From contig OW051493.1 in the NCBI GenBank assembly GCA_932521035.1, positions 9,942,001 to 10,006,000 of the forward strand: a DNA stretch of 64,000 bases, in the 5' to 3' direction. Of this stretch, positions 26,201-35,123 are shown in pieces (positions within the stretch are counted from its first letter, which is position 1; each line of letters begins with the position of its first letter). Made by a program: the position numbers and the translations under genes. This stretch comes from Oscheius dolichura (Eukaryota > Nematoda > Chromadorea > Rhabditida > Rhabditidae). Under the pieces are notes generated by a model. The model worked only from the letters and a program-made list of their open reading frames with translations. It was not told the origin of the DNA and ran no database searches.

Positions 26201-29200
26201 AACGTGGTCGAGAATCCCTTCCTCCTGATGAAGGCGGCCCTCCATATCCCGGACTGGTCCATGGTCAAAGACTGCCTCGATCAATTGACAGGCTGTATCC
26301 CTGCCAAGAATATGAGCAGCTATCATCAATATTATCTCATGAAACAGATTATGGTAGGCTTTTTTAAACATAGAAATAGGAAAAAATGGATTTTAGACCC
26401 CGCCAAAGAGGGATGAGATGTCAAATCCACTTCAGCAGCAGAATACCATCCCGTCGTTGAAGACGACGATTGAGAAGAAAATAGACGAGACCATTACTCA
26501 ACATGTCCAGTGGTGGAGGAATCTTCCCTCTATTATTTCTAATTCACACGTCAAAGTTCTTCAGGTAGGGAGCAGAAGGTTACTGTATTTTTCGGGAACC
26601 CGCTGAAAGCCGCAGTAAGCGCGCTCTATTACAAATTTCCACCGACTTTTTGTACCAACAACTTTATAAACACGGTAAACTGTGAAAAATGATGAAAAAT
26701 CCATGAATAACTGAAAAATTGGCGAAAATCGGAGGATAACGCACTCTGTTCCATAAAGCAGACTTATCAAGTGCGCCTGCTCCAGGTCCGCGCCAGTAAA
26801 GCGCGTATTCGGGGGAATCGCGCAGTCTTTGCGTTTTTTCGGTGCAATGACCCGAATATACCAATTACAGTATGCCAAGACTATATACCTATAGCACCGG
26901 AAAAGCGCAAAGCTGGCGCACTTCCCCCATAAATGCGCCATTTTTTCACACCTGGTTTTCGCCTTATTGTGGGCGGGGGATCATTTCGAGCAGTTTTCAG
27001 TATTTTAAAGCTAGATTTCTCAAATTTTTCTTTTTTAGGCTGCTAGTATGCTTCGAGAAGTAGCTGACTGTGTGGATCTTCGTGTCGCCTTGGATGCCAG
27101 CGGTCCCCGAGACTACAACGTCGAAGTCATCAACCAGATGAAGCACGTCATCAAAGTCTGGAGGTACTTTTTCCCGGTTCCTTCCCTGTTCATGCACGCT
27201 GGGTGTTGTGTGGTGTGTGTGGACTGCCGGCGCTGCGAATTCTACCCTTCTAATCCAGTGACAAACTCAGAAATCGACGATGCGCCTCCTCCGACGAGCT
27301 GTCCATGTTCTCTACCGTATACGACTGGCGGATGCAGGTGCATATGATGGTCCTGAAGCGATTGGAGGAGTGGGAAGGACCCGATGCTAATGTTCCGCAC
27401 GGGACCAATACACAGAATATCCTGCCGGTTCATTCTATTGCTACCGGGCAGATGATGATCGCCCAGGCGGCCAAGGCTCAGAAAAACTATGAACTGGCCA
27501 CGGACACTATGAACAAGTAAGCTACAGTAGGACACCAGGCCCGGGCCAATATGGCGCTTTTTCGGTGCAATAGTTCCAATCTACCTATTACAATATGCCA
27601 AACATTATAGACATTTTAACCAAAAAAGTGCAAAGCGGCGCGCCTGCCCCAGAAATGCGCCATATTGACCCCGGTTCGGGGTCCTACAGTATCCTTTTAG
27701 ACTCCATACCATCTCTGCTGTACCGGCTATGGATGCCCATACGAAGATCTGTGAGCATCTGAAACTCATCCGACAACAAGCAGAACGATCCACTGATCCC
27801 AAACAACAACAACATCACTATCAATTGGTACGTTAGTTTCTCATTTTTAAAGAAAAAGTACAGTTTTTGGATTTAAAATATTCAGAATTTTGTGCTGATT
27901 ATGAATCACTACTTTAAAAAATATAAGAATGTCAAAAAATTAAAGAAAAATACGAATTTCAATCTTGTTCAGCGAATTTCGTCCAACGTGCGCCAAGCAA
28001 CGGCCGCCTGCTGTTTACGCGCCCCGGCGCGCTATTACCACAATCCAAAGTATTTTTCAGGGTCTTCAAATGCTGAATGCGACAGATATCCGCCACTTTA
28101 ACCACGACCAAATAAGTAAGATCTTCTCGATCCGGGGACAATTCCTGGGAGGATTGGACAAGCGCGAAGAAGCCGTCAAGGCCTTCTCCTACGCCACCCA
28201 GATCATCATGGAAAAACAGCCGACAACCATTCCAACGGACGCTTTTAAAGCTTGGGGAGATCAACAGGACAAGGTTCTACAAAAAGATCAGTATGTTTTG
28301 AACCAAAATTTGATAAAACCGCCAATTTTAGGACCGAACTAGCCGCCATTACAGCTGGAGCAGGAGCGCTGGCGTGTTTCCTCGAAGTGGCGAGAAGTAC
28401 CGACAGCGAGACTCGGCCGAATAAATATATTGGAAGACTACTCTGGACAACGAAGCAGATGATAGCCTTGGGGGAGTCGGCCTCCATTCGGGCGAATGAT
28501 ATCATCGAGAAGAATGAAAGGACGACCGTTAGCTACAATTGGCTGACATGGTTACCCCAGCTGGTCAATGACGTCCGCCATCGACCTTCTTCGGCCTTTG
28601 TGAAGATTCTCTCACGGGTGGGTTACTGTAGATTTTAACGAGGACGCACCCATCCAATTTCGGGAATGGATGGCCCTCTCTAATATTGTCATACTGTAGT
28701 TTTTACTGAGATTTTACGGGTGCGGGCGCGCGGAACCAGTTTCGGGTCAGCATGGCACATTTTCGGGGGAAAGAGCTAGCTTTGCGCTTTTTTGGTGCAA
28801 TAGGCATAATTGACTGATTACAGTATTCCAAATATTGTACTACTGCCCCAGAAAAGCGCAAAGCTGGCGCTTTTCCCCCGAAAATACGGGATACTGACCC
28901 GCAACTGGTTTCGCACACCCGTAAAATCTCGGCAAGAAAGCCCGTTTCCTTCAAATATCCAAATCCTCGCGTTGCTGAGATTTTATGGGTGCTGCTCCAA
29001 ACCAAAATTGCCTGAAATCCCCAAAAAAAATGATCCATTTTTCCAGATTTGTGAGGACTTCCCCCTGCAGATCTTCTACCATCTACGATGTGTTCTTCCT
29101 CCGGCCGTAATGGACGCTGTAGTCAATGACGGCGAGTCTTTTTTCCCTTTAAATTATAAAAATTAATTACAGTATGCCTGAAGGCTGAGCCCATCGCCGT

Positions 29201-32119
29201 CGAGGACTTGGAACCGTGGATCCAGGCTATAATTCCCCTCCTGAAGCAGGCTATCGCCCTCCGGCAGGCGGATTGTCGGGTAAGTGCGCTCCAATACGAA
29301 TTCTAGTCCTCTTTTCAGTTATTCCATACTTTCCTCTCTGAATTGAATAATATGAGAGAATTCTGGGCTGAGAGGCAATATCGCTTCGCCTTGTACGTGA
29401 GAAATGAGATCACGCGCTGTATAAATCTCCAAAATATGCACCACCTTCCGGCGGAATTTGTCCTGGACGCGGAGTGTGTCACTGCCATTCATCAATGGAA
29501 ACAAGACTTCCATCAGTGCTCCACGGCTAATTTCTTAGAAGAATCGGAACTTCGTTACCTCGCCGGGGAGATCAAGCCAAATGTGTCGGAAGACGTGGTA
29601 AGATTACTGTACTTTTCCCACCAACGCGCGTAAACAGCAGGCGGCCGTTGTTTGGCGCGCGTTTTACGAAATTCATCCAAAATTGAAACTTCGCAGTTTT
29701 TCTCCTTTTTTTGACATTTTCATATTTTTTTAAATTAGTTCTTCATAATCAGCAGAAAATTCTGAACATTTTCAAGCCAAAAAATCTGTACTGTAATGAC
29801 TTTTTCAGTTTATCCAAGACCTCACCAAGGAGATCAAGAGCTTCTTCGACAACTGTCCCTGTCCGCAGGGACAAATTATCCGCTATTTGGAAACTGTCAT
29901 CTCTATCTGTACCCGGTTATCCCGTCGCTTGGCCCAGTTGCCTAAAAACATCCCACTGAAACTGTCCAGTCCATGGTTGGCGGAATTTACCAATCGAATG
30001 GCTTGCATCGAAATGCCGAAGGATCTTTTCCACGTTCAGAAAACCATTGGAGGAACCTCAAAGGTACGGTAGAGAGTGGAAACGGGATCCGGGTCAGTAT
30101 GGCGCATTTTTGGTGCAGCGCAAAATGCGCCTTACTGAGGATCCGGTTTTGTGCGCGCCGCACCCGTAAAATCTCGGCAGGAGAGCCCATTTTCTACAAA
30201 AATTCAAATTTTTTGGTCTTTTTCTGCATAGATTCTACGGGTGTGGGTGCCAGGACTAAAATCAATGGATTCAACCCGAAATGGTCTAATAATCTGGTTA
30301 CAGTACACCTCCAGTCAATATACCTCCATGCTGGCCAGGATCGACCCGTTTTATTCCATTTCCATCGAATCTGGCGAGTCAATGAAGCGGATTTCCATGA
30401 GATCCATCAATGGAAAGGTAAGAAAATTCATGTTCCGCCATTTTTTTGATTCCTGCACCCGTAAAACTTCGGCAGCTGGACGGTCTTTGGCTCCAAATAC
30501 CAAAGGGCGTAGCTGCCGAGATTTTACGGGTGCCGCGGCAAAAATCTCCCTATCTTCCCTTCAAAAATGAGTGATTTTTAGTCTTCTACGTATTATCTAA
30601 AGCGCCAAGTCAAGGCAAAGCCGGGAGTATTGGAATGTAAACAATTTTTGGAATATATGAACGATCTTCTCTCCAAGGAGCGGGTAACTTCGAATTTTAA
30701 AAGCTTGGTTACTGAAGAATTTTCTAGGAAACGGCCCGCCGGTTCCTGTCAACCTGTAGTTTAATCCAACTCCAAGCGGGACCGGGGTGTACCCTGATCG
30801 AGACGACTGCTTCCATAATCGGGGAGAACCAGATCGTCAGCTTGAAGAGTCCCATTTGCCATCCGTACGAGATCCTGTCGAAGGTCCTGGCCCCGATTGG
30901 GATGCAGCCGGACGACGCGGTCTTCATGTTTTATGAACAGATCCGAGAGAAGATTGTGGACGGCCCGAGCAAGCAACACGAGTGCCAGATACGGCAGGCG
31001 GTGTTATTGGACTATGGGGAGGACCACTTCATCGGGAGGAATAATCTACTCAACTATACCATGTCTACGTACGCCGATCCGACACAGTTCTATAACTTCA
31101 GAAAACAGGTAAGAAAAGGGGAGGAAAGGCTGGGAAATTGGGTGCCGGAGAAGCATTTGGTTTTTGGGGCGGCGCGATAGTTTTCCGCGTTTTCGGTGCG
31201 AGTACCCCATAATTTAGGCATACTGTAATTTTTTGATAGGGTATCGCACCGAAAAAGCGCAATGCTCGGTCAATTCTATCAACAAACTGCTCTTTACTGG
31301 CTTTTCTACATTGTCCCGGCCGGTATGGCGCATTTTCCCAAAATATCTCGGCAGAAGTTTTCCCGCATCCGTAAAACCTCGGTAGCTGGATCTACTGGTA
31401 ATCAGCCGCATCCATTTCACTTGTCGCGTAGCTGCCGAGATTTTACGGGTGCGGGCGCCCGTCTCCCCTAAGTTGGCGAATAGATGTTTCGTGTTGTGCA
31501 TTAACTCCATTCCAGATTGCCAAACACATGGGTGTTTTGAATATTTTGGAATTCTTATTGCACCTCACCCCTCCTACGCTCCAAGAAATATTTCTGTCTC
31601 GAAATTTTGGCCAATACATGGTTCCCAGCTATGCCTTCCAGCTCCCTAACTACGGTAAGTCCCCAAAATTTCTATTTTTCAAAAAAATTATTATATTTTT
31701 TAGAAGTTCCACGAGCTGTTCCCTTCCGATTGACTCACAACTTTTATAATTTCTTGGGCTTTGCGGCCGACGGTGATTTACGCTGGTCGGCGGAGTCCAC
31801 GATCACCTGTATGAGATATTGCAAGCCGGAGACGTGGCTCCGCCCCCTCCTATGGGATTTTGTCTCAGAGACAGCCACTGGAACATTTGTAAGCCCGACA
31901 AAAGGACCATATGAACCAGAGAATTCACAGAAAGATTATGTGATCCTAGTCAACCGGATCATACATGACTTCCAGTCGAGGGTAAGAAATTATGATCAAC
32001 CGGATCCGGCAGTCGCTGCTGCTGGAGTACGGGTTGACGGAGTCGACATTCTTATGAGAATGGCTTCGTCTAATGAGCGGATCGCTATGATGGATCCGTC
32101 TTTATATCCATGGTTTTAA
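11296..32119 (+). CDS. trr-1: TRRAP/TRR-1, PIKK-family pseudokinase scaffold of HAT complexes
   Basis: TRRAP is the giant scaffold of the NuA4/Tip60 and SAGA-type histone acetyltransferase complexes and recruits them to activators in the nucleus. The gene is split into several dozen exons. The first are 11296-11427, 11478-11615, 11664-11852, 12090-12233, 12307-12351, 12654-12872 and 12916-13086; the largest is 23394-24691. HEAT-repeat helices fill the first half. Recognisable family blocks include LLDEECMLGKGYTAKDNMR near 13345-13400. The FAT region runs roughly 24-29.8 kb and the kinase-fold region about 29.8-31.9 kb, including PTQFYNFRKQ, LEFLLHLTPP and RAVPFRLTHNFYNFL. The FATC end is MMDPSLYPWF then TAA, corresponding to the family ending MDPAWHPWL. 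No HRD or DFG catalytic motif is visible, as expected for TRRAP. Many introns carry R1, R2 or R3 repeats. Convergent with YIPF5. Confidence 0.93.
11930..12040 (+). repeat. R4 dispersed repeat, internally deleted copy 2
   Basis: AACTAGAAGGATTATATGAT and AGAAAGAGCTCGTCAA join directly to GATCTGATAGAGAAACCCAC, so the middle of R4 is missing. It lies in the trr-1 intron 11853-12089. Confidence 0.7.
12388..12541. repeat. R2 hairpin repeat, full copy
   Basis: A long inverted repeat. The left arm AGTAAGGTGCC...GCGCCAGCTTTGCGCTTTTC pairs with the right arm AAAAAGCGCAAAGCTGGCG...ACCTTACTGGCG. The loop holds GGCATACTGTA. It lies in trr-1 intron 12352-12653. Confidence 0.85.
13113..13190 (-). ncRNA. 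tRNA-like element in a trr-1 intron, copy A
   Basis: On the minus strand the T arm is perfect (GCGGG TTCGATC CCCGC at 13121-13137) and an A-box-like ATGGCACAATGCGATG lies upstream, with a T-run (pol III terminator) downstream. The expected 7-bp acceptor stem is not formed. Where an anticodon arm should be there is GATGT...ACATC enclosing a GC-rich palindrome, GTGGCGCGCGCCAC. It is probably a tRNA-derived pseudogene or SINE-like unit. It lies antisense in trr-1 intron 13087-13270. Confidence 0.55.
13514..13636 (+). repeat. R1 intron-associated repeat, copy 2 (GC-rich part deleted)
   Basis: TTACTGTAAATTCGCTGAAC joins straight to the TTTTTTGACATTTTTATAAT and AATCAGCAGAAAATTCTGAA part. The CGCGTAAACAG...GGCGCGCG part is missing. 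It lies in a trr-1 intron (13401-13677). Confidence 0.8.
16741..16761. repeat. T10/G12 homopolymer tract
   Basis: A run of about ten T is followed directly by about twelve G, within trr-1 intron 16723-17015. The G run can form a quadruplex on the plus strand. Exact length is uncertain in any assembly. Confidence 0.8.
16792..16950 (-). repeat. R1 intron-associated repeat, copy 3
   Basis: Minus orientation. TCAGAATTTTCTGCTGATTA leads to TTCAGCGAATTTCGTCCAAG, then GCGCGCTACAGTA. It lies in trr-1 intron 16723-17015. Confidence 0.85.
17565..17736 (-). repeat. R1 intron-associated repeat, copy 4
   Basis: Minus orientation, complete, with a local duplication of GTTCAGCGAATTTC near 17655-17680. It nearly fills the trr-1 intron that ends at about 17774. 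Confidence 0.85.
18103..18176 (+). ncRNA. tRNA-like element in a trr-1 intron, copy B
   Basis: Same architecture as the element at 13113-13190 on the opposite strand. CATAGCGCAATGCCATGTAG is followed by CGCGCGCCAGTAAAACAT and a T arm GCGGGGTTGGTTCCCGC (18154-18170), then a TTTTTGCTTTTTTT tail typical of a pol III stop. The two copies share the unusual ATGT(A/G)GCGCGCGCCA core. No acceptor stem is formed. It is a tRNA-derived relic or SINE-like repeat. Confidence 0.5.
18668..18819 (+). repeat. R1 intron-associated repeat, copy 5
   Basis: Starts TTACTGTAGCCCGTGTAAAC and ends AACTATTTTGAAG. It fills almost the whole trr-1 intron 18656-18838: the donor is 12 bp before it and the acceptor about 20 bp after it. 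Confidence 0.85.
19154..19325 (+). repeat. R1 intron-associated repeat, copy 6
   Basis: TTACTGTAACCGCGCGCC through AAATATTATAAACCC. It nearly fills a trr-1 intron of about 210 bp. Confidence 0.85.
19984..20076. repeat. R3 palindromic repeat, copy 1
   Basis: Inverted arms GCACCCGTACAACCTCGGCA and TGCCGAGAGTTTACGGGTGT. It lies in the trr-1 intron ending at about 20134. Confidence 0.7.
20876..20965 (+). repeat. R4 dispersed repeat, 3' fragment, copy 3
   Basis: Only the tail is present: CCCACTAAATCGACCCTGGC and GAAGAAGATCTGATAGAGAA followed by TCCGCAAAAA. It lies in a trr-1 intron. Confidence 0.7.
21698..21830. repeat. R2 hairpin repeat, diverged copy
   Basis: The left arm GCGCCAGTAAGGCGC...GTGCGCCAGGTTTGCG is clear. 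The right arm keeps AAAAAGCGCAAGGCTGGC but loses the outer part. The loop has GGCATACTGTA. It lies in a trr-1 intron. Confidence 0.7.
22654..22790 (-). repeat. R1 intron-associated repeat, copy 7
   Basis: Minus orientation: GCTGAATTTTCTGCTGATTG to ACGACGCGCTACAGTAAGCC, with a shortened GC-rich end. It lies in the trr-1 intron before about 22857. Confidence 0.8.
23213..23363 (+). repeat. R1 intron-associated repeat, copy 8
   Basis: GCTCGTAAACAGCGGGCGCC to AAATATTTTGAAAT. It fills most of the trr-1 intron immediately before the largest exon, which starts at 23394. Confidence 0.85.
24815..24978. repeat. R2 hairpin repeat, copy
   Basis: Arms GCCAGTAAGGCGCACTTTTG and the complementary AAAATACGCCATGCTGGC flank a loop containing TTACAGTATGC. 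It lies in the trr-1 intron 24692-25063. Confidence 0.8.
25322..25417. repeat. R3 palindromic repeat, copy 2
   Basis: Inverted arms CGCACCCGTAAAGCCTCTGC and GCTGCCGAGATTTTATGAGT. Located in a trr-1 intron. Confidence 0.65.
26790..26942. repeat. R2 hairpin repeat, copy
   Basis: CGCCAGTAAAGCGCGTATTC with complement AAATGCGCCA. The inner arms are CTTTGCGTTTTTTCGGTGCA and AGCACCGGAAAAGCGCAAAG, with TTACAGTATGCCAA in the loop. Located in a trr-1 intron. Confidence 0.8.
27543..27671. repeat. R2 hairpin repeat, shortened copy
   Basis: GGGCCAATATGGCGCTTTTT pairs with AAATGCGCCATATTGACCCC. The loop holds TTACAATATGCCAAA. It lies in a trr-1 intron between about 27518 and 27700. Confidence 0.75.
27878..28038 (-). 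repeat. R1 intron-associated repeat, copy 9
   Basis: Minus orientation: ATATTCAGAATTTTGTGCTG to GCGCGCTATTA. It nearly fills the trr-1 intron 27828-28059. Confidence 0.85.
28704..28992. repeat. composite: R2 hairpin nested in R3 arms
   Basis: R3 arm GAGATTTTACGGGTGCGGGC lies at 28709-28728 and the opposing arm ACACCCGTAAAATCTCGGCA at about 28914-28933. A full R2 copy (28744-28900, GGGTCAGCATGGC...ATACTGACCC) lies between them, and a further GAGATTTTATGGGTGCTG follows at 28977. It reads as R2 inserted into R3, inside a trr-1 intron. Confidence 0.75.
29604..29778 (+). repeat. R1 intron-associated repeat, copy 10
   Basis: TTACTGTACTTTTCCCACCA, then CGCGCGTAAACAGCAGGCGG and on to ATTTTCAAGCC. 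It fills most of the trr-1 intron ending at 29807. Confidence 0.85.
30092..30250. repeat. short R2 derivative followed by R3 copy
   Basis: GGGTCAGTATGGCGCATTTT and AAAATGCGCCTTACTGAGGA form a small hairpin, a core-deleted R2. It is followed by R3 arms GCACCCGTAAAATCTCGGCA (about 30160) and AGATTCTACGGGTGTGGG (about 30232). Located in a trr-1 intron. Confidence 0.65.
30454..30536. repeat. R3 palindromic repeat, copy
   Basis: Arms TGCACCCGTAAAACTTCGGC and GCTGCCGAGATTTTACGGGT. Located in the trr-1 intron 30418-30580. Confidence 0.75.
31168..31275. repeat. R2 hairpin repeat, trimmed copy
   Basis: GTTTTCCGCGTTTTCGGTGC pairs with CGCACCGAAAAAGCGCAATG. The loop contains GGCATACTGTA. Located in a trr-1 intron. 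Confidence 0.7.
31362..31453. repeat. R3 palindromic repeat, copy
   Basis: Arms GCATCCGTAAAACCTCGGTA and GCTGCCGAGATTTTACGGGT, same trr-1 intron as the R2 copy at 31168. Confidence 0.75.
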
Positions 32120-32359
32120 TTTCGTTACTTCTTTCTTCGTATTGTTACTATTGTTAATCTGTGATCTCATCTGTATTTACCTCACCTGTATATTCAATTA
32201 TTCAATTATACGTGTACTTGCCAGGTGTACCTATAAAATTATTCATTACTATTAAAAATATGTTATTGATTTTTAACATAAATGTTACAGACTGTTGGCT
32301 GGAGAATTAAATATTTATTTGTGGCTGTATTAACAAAAAACAATCTACTATATCTAATG
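32120..32359. other. convergent 3' ends of trr-1 and yipf5
   Basis: Only 240 bp of AT-rich sequence separates the two stop codons. On the minus strand an AATAAA (TTTATT near 32316 on plus) lies about 40 bp after the YIPF5 stop and is its likely poly(A) signal. No perfect AATAAA follows trr-1. Confidence 0.6.
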
Positions 32360-33330
32360 CTAAAAGATAGCAAGAAGAGCAAACAGTAAATAAATAAGAA
32401 AACAAGGATAGAATACAAGTACATACCGATCATTAAGATCTAGAGCTGTGACGATTAGCTTCGAACAGGAGAAAGTACACCAGAGGACTGTTGTTCCGGC
32501 TAGGCAATAAGATACAAGGGTCTGAAAATAATGATATTATACAAATAAATAAAAAATAGAACCTTAGACGGCAGCACAGCAATAATAAATGTCATAATTG
32601 TCATGGGTAAGAGGCAGTATCCGAGAATTGAGGCAATGCAGCAGAATGAAATACCTTGTCTTTCTAAAAATATGAATGAAAAAGCTAATAAATATATATT
32701 ACTTGTCATAGCATTGAGAATAAAATAGAGGCCAGTACAAGCGAATACAGAAAGACCGTAAATTTCTCCAAAACTCAATTTTCCATGCAGCAATAAAGCG
32801 AATCCTAAATATGAAATCATAATTTATGAAGTGGTTCACCAAGTAGCAAGCAAAATACAAGCGGCCCAGCCAAATCTTGATCTTCAATTGCTTCTACTGT
32901 TGTAGTACTTCTGGGATTTAGAACTGCTAGTGTTTTTTCCTACAAACAAAATTATATTGTAAAAATATAATGATCATACTTTTATATGACTAAAATTTAT
33001 TCCCAATTCTTCTAAAAGAGGTGGCTCTGTATCAAATTCAAAATCTTCATTATTACCTGAAAAAATCATTCAATTGTTTAGAAAATGACTAACATGCTTG
33101 AAATATCTGATCGGACTGCACATTTGGAGAATAATATGCAGGAACAGATGATATGTAATTTGAAGAGTAATAATTATTGTCTAAATACATACAAATATAA
33201 TAATATGAATTGTAAACAAGCCTAGTACAGGAGCTTTGTCAGCTTCACCGGTATAATCGAATTCGTGCCATTGCATGTTAGTGTTGTAGTCATTCCAGCC
33301 ATTCCAGTTGTAGTCTTGATAGTTGGACAT
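32360..33330 (-). CDS. YIPF5/Yip1 family Golgi-ER membrane protein, complete
   Basis: Yip1/YIPF5 proteins are multi-span membrane proteins of the ER exit sites and early Golgi that bind Rab/Ypt GTPases and YIF1 and act in vesicle traffic. Seven exons: 33249-33330, 33094-33180, 32980-33056, 32840-32939, 32703-32804, 32563-32663 and 32360-32521. They total 711 nt, 236 aa (human 257). The N-terminus is Asn/Tyr/Trp-rich (NYQDYNWNGWNDYN). Family signatures are EPPLLEELGINFSHI, DLAGPLVFCLLLG, GEIYGLSVFAC and GISFCCIASILGYCLLPM, with hydrophobic spans to the C-terminus (YPCFLIYLLFALLAIF). Introns are only 35-67 bp. A trans-splice-like TTTTTCCAG lies 13 bp before the start codon. Product identity is very secure. 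Confidence 0.95.
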
Positions 33331-34476
33331 CTAAGCAGCTGCTTGCTGGAAAAATAGATGTTAGGAGGATGCAGCAAGAAGCTAAACATAAAAAGAAGAA
33401 GAAATGAAAGCAACGTGCTAGATAACATTATAAAACCATTGTGGAAGCTCATGCTAATGTTGTTCCTTTTACCTAGCTTTTTATACATTTGTCTCTAATA
33501 AACACAAAAAAAGCATAGAAATGTATAACGAAGCAAGTAATAGCAGCAAGATAACGTGGAAACAATATGACTGGTCAAAAACTGGAAATTAAAAATATTC
33601 AACGCGCCGCCGCGCTAACACCGCGTAAACACCGTGCATGAGGAAGAGAGCCTGTTTGCCGGATAATATCTCTGATCTAACCGAATTTATAGCTTTTTTC
33701 TTCTATATTGTTTTCTGATCAGACTCTTCTCAGAGAAAAATTCTCTACAAACTGTCCTTAACTTTTGCCTAAAGCATGCATTTATCAAAAGAACATCGAG
33801 CCCAGAACCCTAGCCCACCGGGTGTGAGAAGGAAGCGCTCCGTAACGGCAGAAGATATACAGTAAATCAACTTTACTACCCATAAATATGGTTGCTATTT
33901 TTTGTTGTTCGGTAACGAGAAAAGCTGGCAGAAACGAGAAGAAATGGAAGAATCAGTTGTCCAAAAGAGTTGAACGAGAAGAAACCATAAAAGAACACGA
34001 GAAATAGAACACAAAAACACAGTCAGTTACCTTTCTTTTATTACTCCAGTATTCAGAGCCCGATTTTAGCTTCTACCACATGTTATGGGGATTATTCTAA
34101 TGAAAAAGCGGTGGGGGAGGCTTTTTCTAATTGAATACCGTAACAAAACAAGGGGAGTACGGAAGGCAGACGCCGTCTGACCTTTATGAAGCTGTGGTGG
34201 CCCCACTAGGCCACCCAGGAACCTTCCTGAATGGCCAAAGGTCTGAAGAGTTTGCTGGGGAGATTTTTTGGGGAGGTGGCTTCTTATTCCTCTTTTTAAA
34301 ACTCCAGATGGCCTCAAAATTGGCTAGAATCCTTTTAGTACACGCTTTATTCCATAAATAACTCTTCCAGCTCATTAAAGCTCTCTTTATTGTCTCCATA
34401 ACTCATCAATATACCCGTACAAGTAGGCAAACCGAAGCTTAAGACACTGGTAATGATAATGGGGGTCATAATATTG
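33331..34476. other. intergenic, no recognisable gene
   Basis: AT-rich sequence upstream of YIPF5, presumably holding its promoter. GC-rich CGCGCCGCCGCGCTAACACC lies near 33602. No coding exon or repeat family was recognised. Confidence 0.5.
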
Positions 34477-35123
34477 TCATAGTTCTCGGCATGAGATCTC
34501 GTCGTCAAACATGGAGTCGTAGCCGCGTAGACCGTGGAAAGAGACCTTTGAAGGAGAGGAATCCAGGTCCGGGTAGAGGATAGACGACTCCTCGTCATCC
34601 GTCAGAGACTCCTCTCCCGTCATCGGGTCCATGGTCATTGCCACGACGATTATTCCTATTTCAACTGTTTAAAATACTGTAGAGCCTTACCCGCGATAAG
34701 TATTGATATGATTATGAGGCAAGTAATGACGACAATGATGGCTGAGAGGGAAGTTTGCGGCTTGGAAGTGGTCGACGGGACGTCGGAGCCTTCCAACAGG
34801 CGGGCAACCTCGTCATCCTCTGACATTTGGATTAAACTATTCATAATTTTGTGCAGATTACGGGTAACCAATTTTAAAATTGTAAAAATGTCAAAAAATG
34901 GGTGAAAAATGCACATTTTCAATTTTTGTCAGCGAATTTTGTCCAACGCGCGCCAGCCCGCTGTTTACGCAACCTGGCGAGCTACAGTAAGCCATAAAAT
35001 GAAGAGAAATGTACCAGCTTGATCATAGTCCGGATGTTGAACATTTGTGGAAGTTAGAGCCACGTAGAGGCAAAGGCAAACAGTCAGCAGGGCCACGATG
35101 AGGCCGCGCGCAACACAGCGCAT
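34477..35123 (-). CDS. small membrane protein, unrecognised
   Basis: Three exons join in phase: 35015-35123, 34691-34819 and 34477-34655. They total 417 nt, 138 aa. The start MRCVARG leads into a hydrophobic LIVALLTVCLCLYVAL segment (signal peptide or anchor). About 35 polar residues follow (EDDEVARLLEGSDV), then a second long hydrophobic span (SAIIVVITCLIIISILIAG) and an acidic Ser-rich tail (SLTDDEESSILYPDLDSS). This suggests a small single-pass protein with an acidic cytoplasmic tail. An acceptor TTTTATAG lies shortly before the start, so further 5' exons are possible. The first intron (34820-35014) is mostly R1. I know no family for it. Confidence 0.6.
34837..34993 (-). repeat. R1 intron-associated repeat, copy 11
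   Basis: Minus orientation: ACTATTCATAATTTTGTGCA to GCGAGCTACAGTAAGCC. It occupies about 80 percent of the 195-bp intron 34820-35014. Confidence 0.85.
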
